Source: DATKHF01 sp035510355 (GTDB lineage: Bacteria; Patescibacteriota; Saccharimonadia; Saccharimonadales; UBA4665). Taken from it: a DNA stretch of 5,534 nucleotides. Within the stretch, counting starts at the first letter, position 1, and every line of letters starts with the position of its first letter. This document shows, piece by piece, positions 5,095 through 5,534 of the stretch. Location: the NCBI GenBank assembly GCA_035510355.1, contig DATKHF010000008.1:1-5534 (forward strand). The letters are read 5' to 3'. Both the position numbers and the translations under genes were made by a program. A model generated the notes under the pieces. It saw nothing but the letters and a program-made list of their open reading frames with translations. It was not told the DNA's origin and did no database searches.

Positions 5095-5534
5095 ATGACA
5101 AGTTATGCCGATTTAGAAGCCAGTGATGGCAACGGTGAGCCGATCAGAGCTGCCGTACAGGCACCACGTTCTATCGGTTCGGATACCCTGACCGTCAACC
5201 TTACTACCAACTGGCCTACTGGTACATTTATTGCAACCACAGGGACCCTACAGTCTAATGGCACGCTTAATCCTGCTACCGTTCAAGTGTTTTATGGTAC
5301 ATGTTCAGGTGCAACTATAACTATTACTAACTTTGCCTCAGGCTATTCCGACTTAGGTAACTCTATAGGCGATGTGGTGGTTATTAAGCCGACTACCGAG
5401 TGGGCTAATTTAGCCAGTCAGGGTGTGCAGAGCACCACTCAGTTCCCAGCCCAATTTGCTAACTTCGTAGAGCCAGCTGGGGGTGTGTGGTCAACAAGCT
5501 CTGGACTAGTAGGTGCTATGACAGCAGGTAATGT
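5095..5534 (+). CDS. Putative virion structural protein (tail or fibre-like), N-terminal part
   Basis: An open frame runs from ATG at 5095 to the window edge: 146 codons and no stop, with the 3' end outside. An in-frame TAA at 5083-5085 fixes 5095 as the first ATG. The protein is rich in Thr, Gly, Ser and Ala and shows alternating beta-strand patterns (SDTLTVNLTTNWP 29-41, TFIATTGTL 44-52, TVQVFYG 62-68, ATITITNFASGYSDLGNSIG 73-92, DVVVIKPT 93-100), with few charged residues. This resembles the beta-sandwich N-terminal domains of phage tail-tip, fibre or head-decoration proteins. After residue 100 a Gln/Ala/Phe-rich linker starts. The place after the capsid gene fits a virion component. I associate the strand pattern with Saccharibacteria phage proteins from memory only. 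The function is inferred from composition and position. Confidence 0.75.
   Translation, partial: MTSYADLEASDGNGEPIRAAVQAPRSIGSDTLTVNLTTNWPTGTFIATTGTLQSNGTLNPATVQVFYGTCSGATITITNFASGYSDLGNSIGDVVVIKPTTEWANLASQGVQSTTQFPAQFANFVEPAGGVWSTSSGLVGAMTAGN

Noticed and set aside
1..5534. TGA recoding, as in some CPR lineages
   Set aside because: No gene ends in TGA, but none contains an in-frame TGA either. All frames close well with the standard bacterial code, so recoding has no support here.

Overview
The window is part of the virion-morphogenesis module of a tailed double-stranded DNA phage or prophage (Caudoviricetes-like). All genes lie on the plus strand. The order is: C-terminal part of a portal protein (1-822), a small unknown protein (875-1159), an acidic scaffold-like protein (1159-2184), a second unknown protein (2198-2671), the terminase large subunit (2674-4035), a compact HK97-fold-type major capsid protein (4127-5005), and the start of a Thr/Gly-rich beta-type structural protein that runs off the right edge (5095-5534). 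The two edge genes are cut by the window, not broken. Only the terminase call rests on clear catalytic motifs. The portal, scaffold and capsid calls rest on sequence character plus context.

Four parts of head assembly are represented: portal (DNA entry vertex), scaffold (shell template), capsid protein (shell) and terminase motor/nuclease (packaging). The order is not the common one, in which the terminase genes precede the portal. Here the terminase lies after portal and scaffold, directly before the capsid gene. No capsid-maturation protease is visible between portal and capsid, which fits a scaffold supplied as a separate protein, although a protease could be encoded outside the window.

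The sequence suggests at least three transcription units. A promoter-like site at 823-851 could drive the tightly packed block of small protein, scaffold, unknown and terminase, whose gaps run from a 1-base overlap to 13 bases. A promoter-like site at 4045-4077 precedes a hairpin and a good Shine-Dalgarno sequence. Together with a strong intrinsic terminator at 5026-5057, it would give the capsid gene its own short, abundant transcript. A third promoter-like site, placed so that its transcript might start at the ATG, precedes the last gene. The capsid gene also prefers C-ending codons and CGT more than the terminase gene does, as expected for a highly expressed protein.

The host cannot be read directly. 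The standard bacterial code fits: all genes end in TAA or TAG, no TGA stop is used, and no in-frame TGA interrupts a gene. Base composition is moderately AT-rich. The style of the last protein recalls structural proteins I associate with phages and prophages of Saccharibacteria (TM7) and related CPR bacteria, but this is an impression from memory and needs a homology search. No integrase, tRNA, insertion sequence, CRISPR array or defence system is seen, and no intergenic stretch exceeds about 91 bases.
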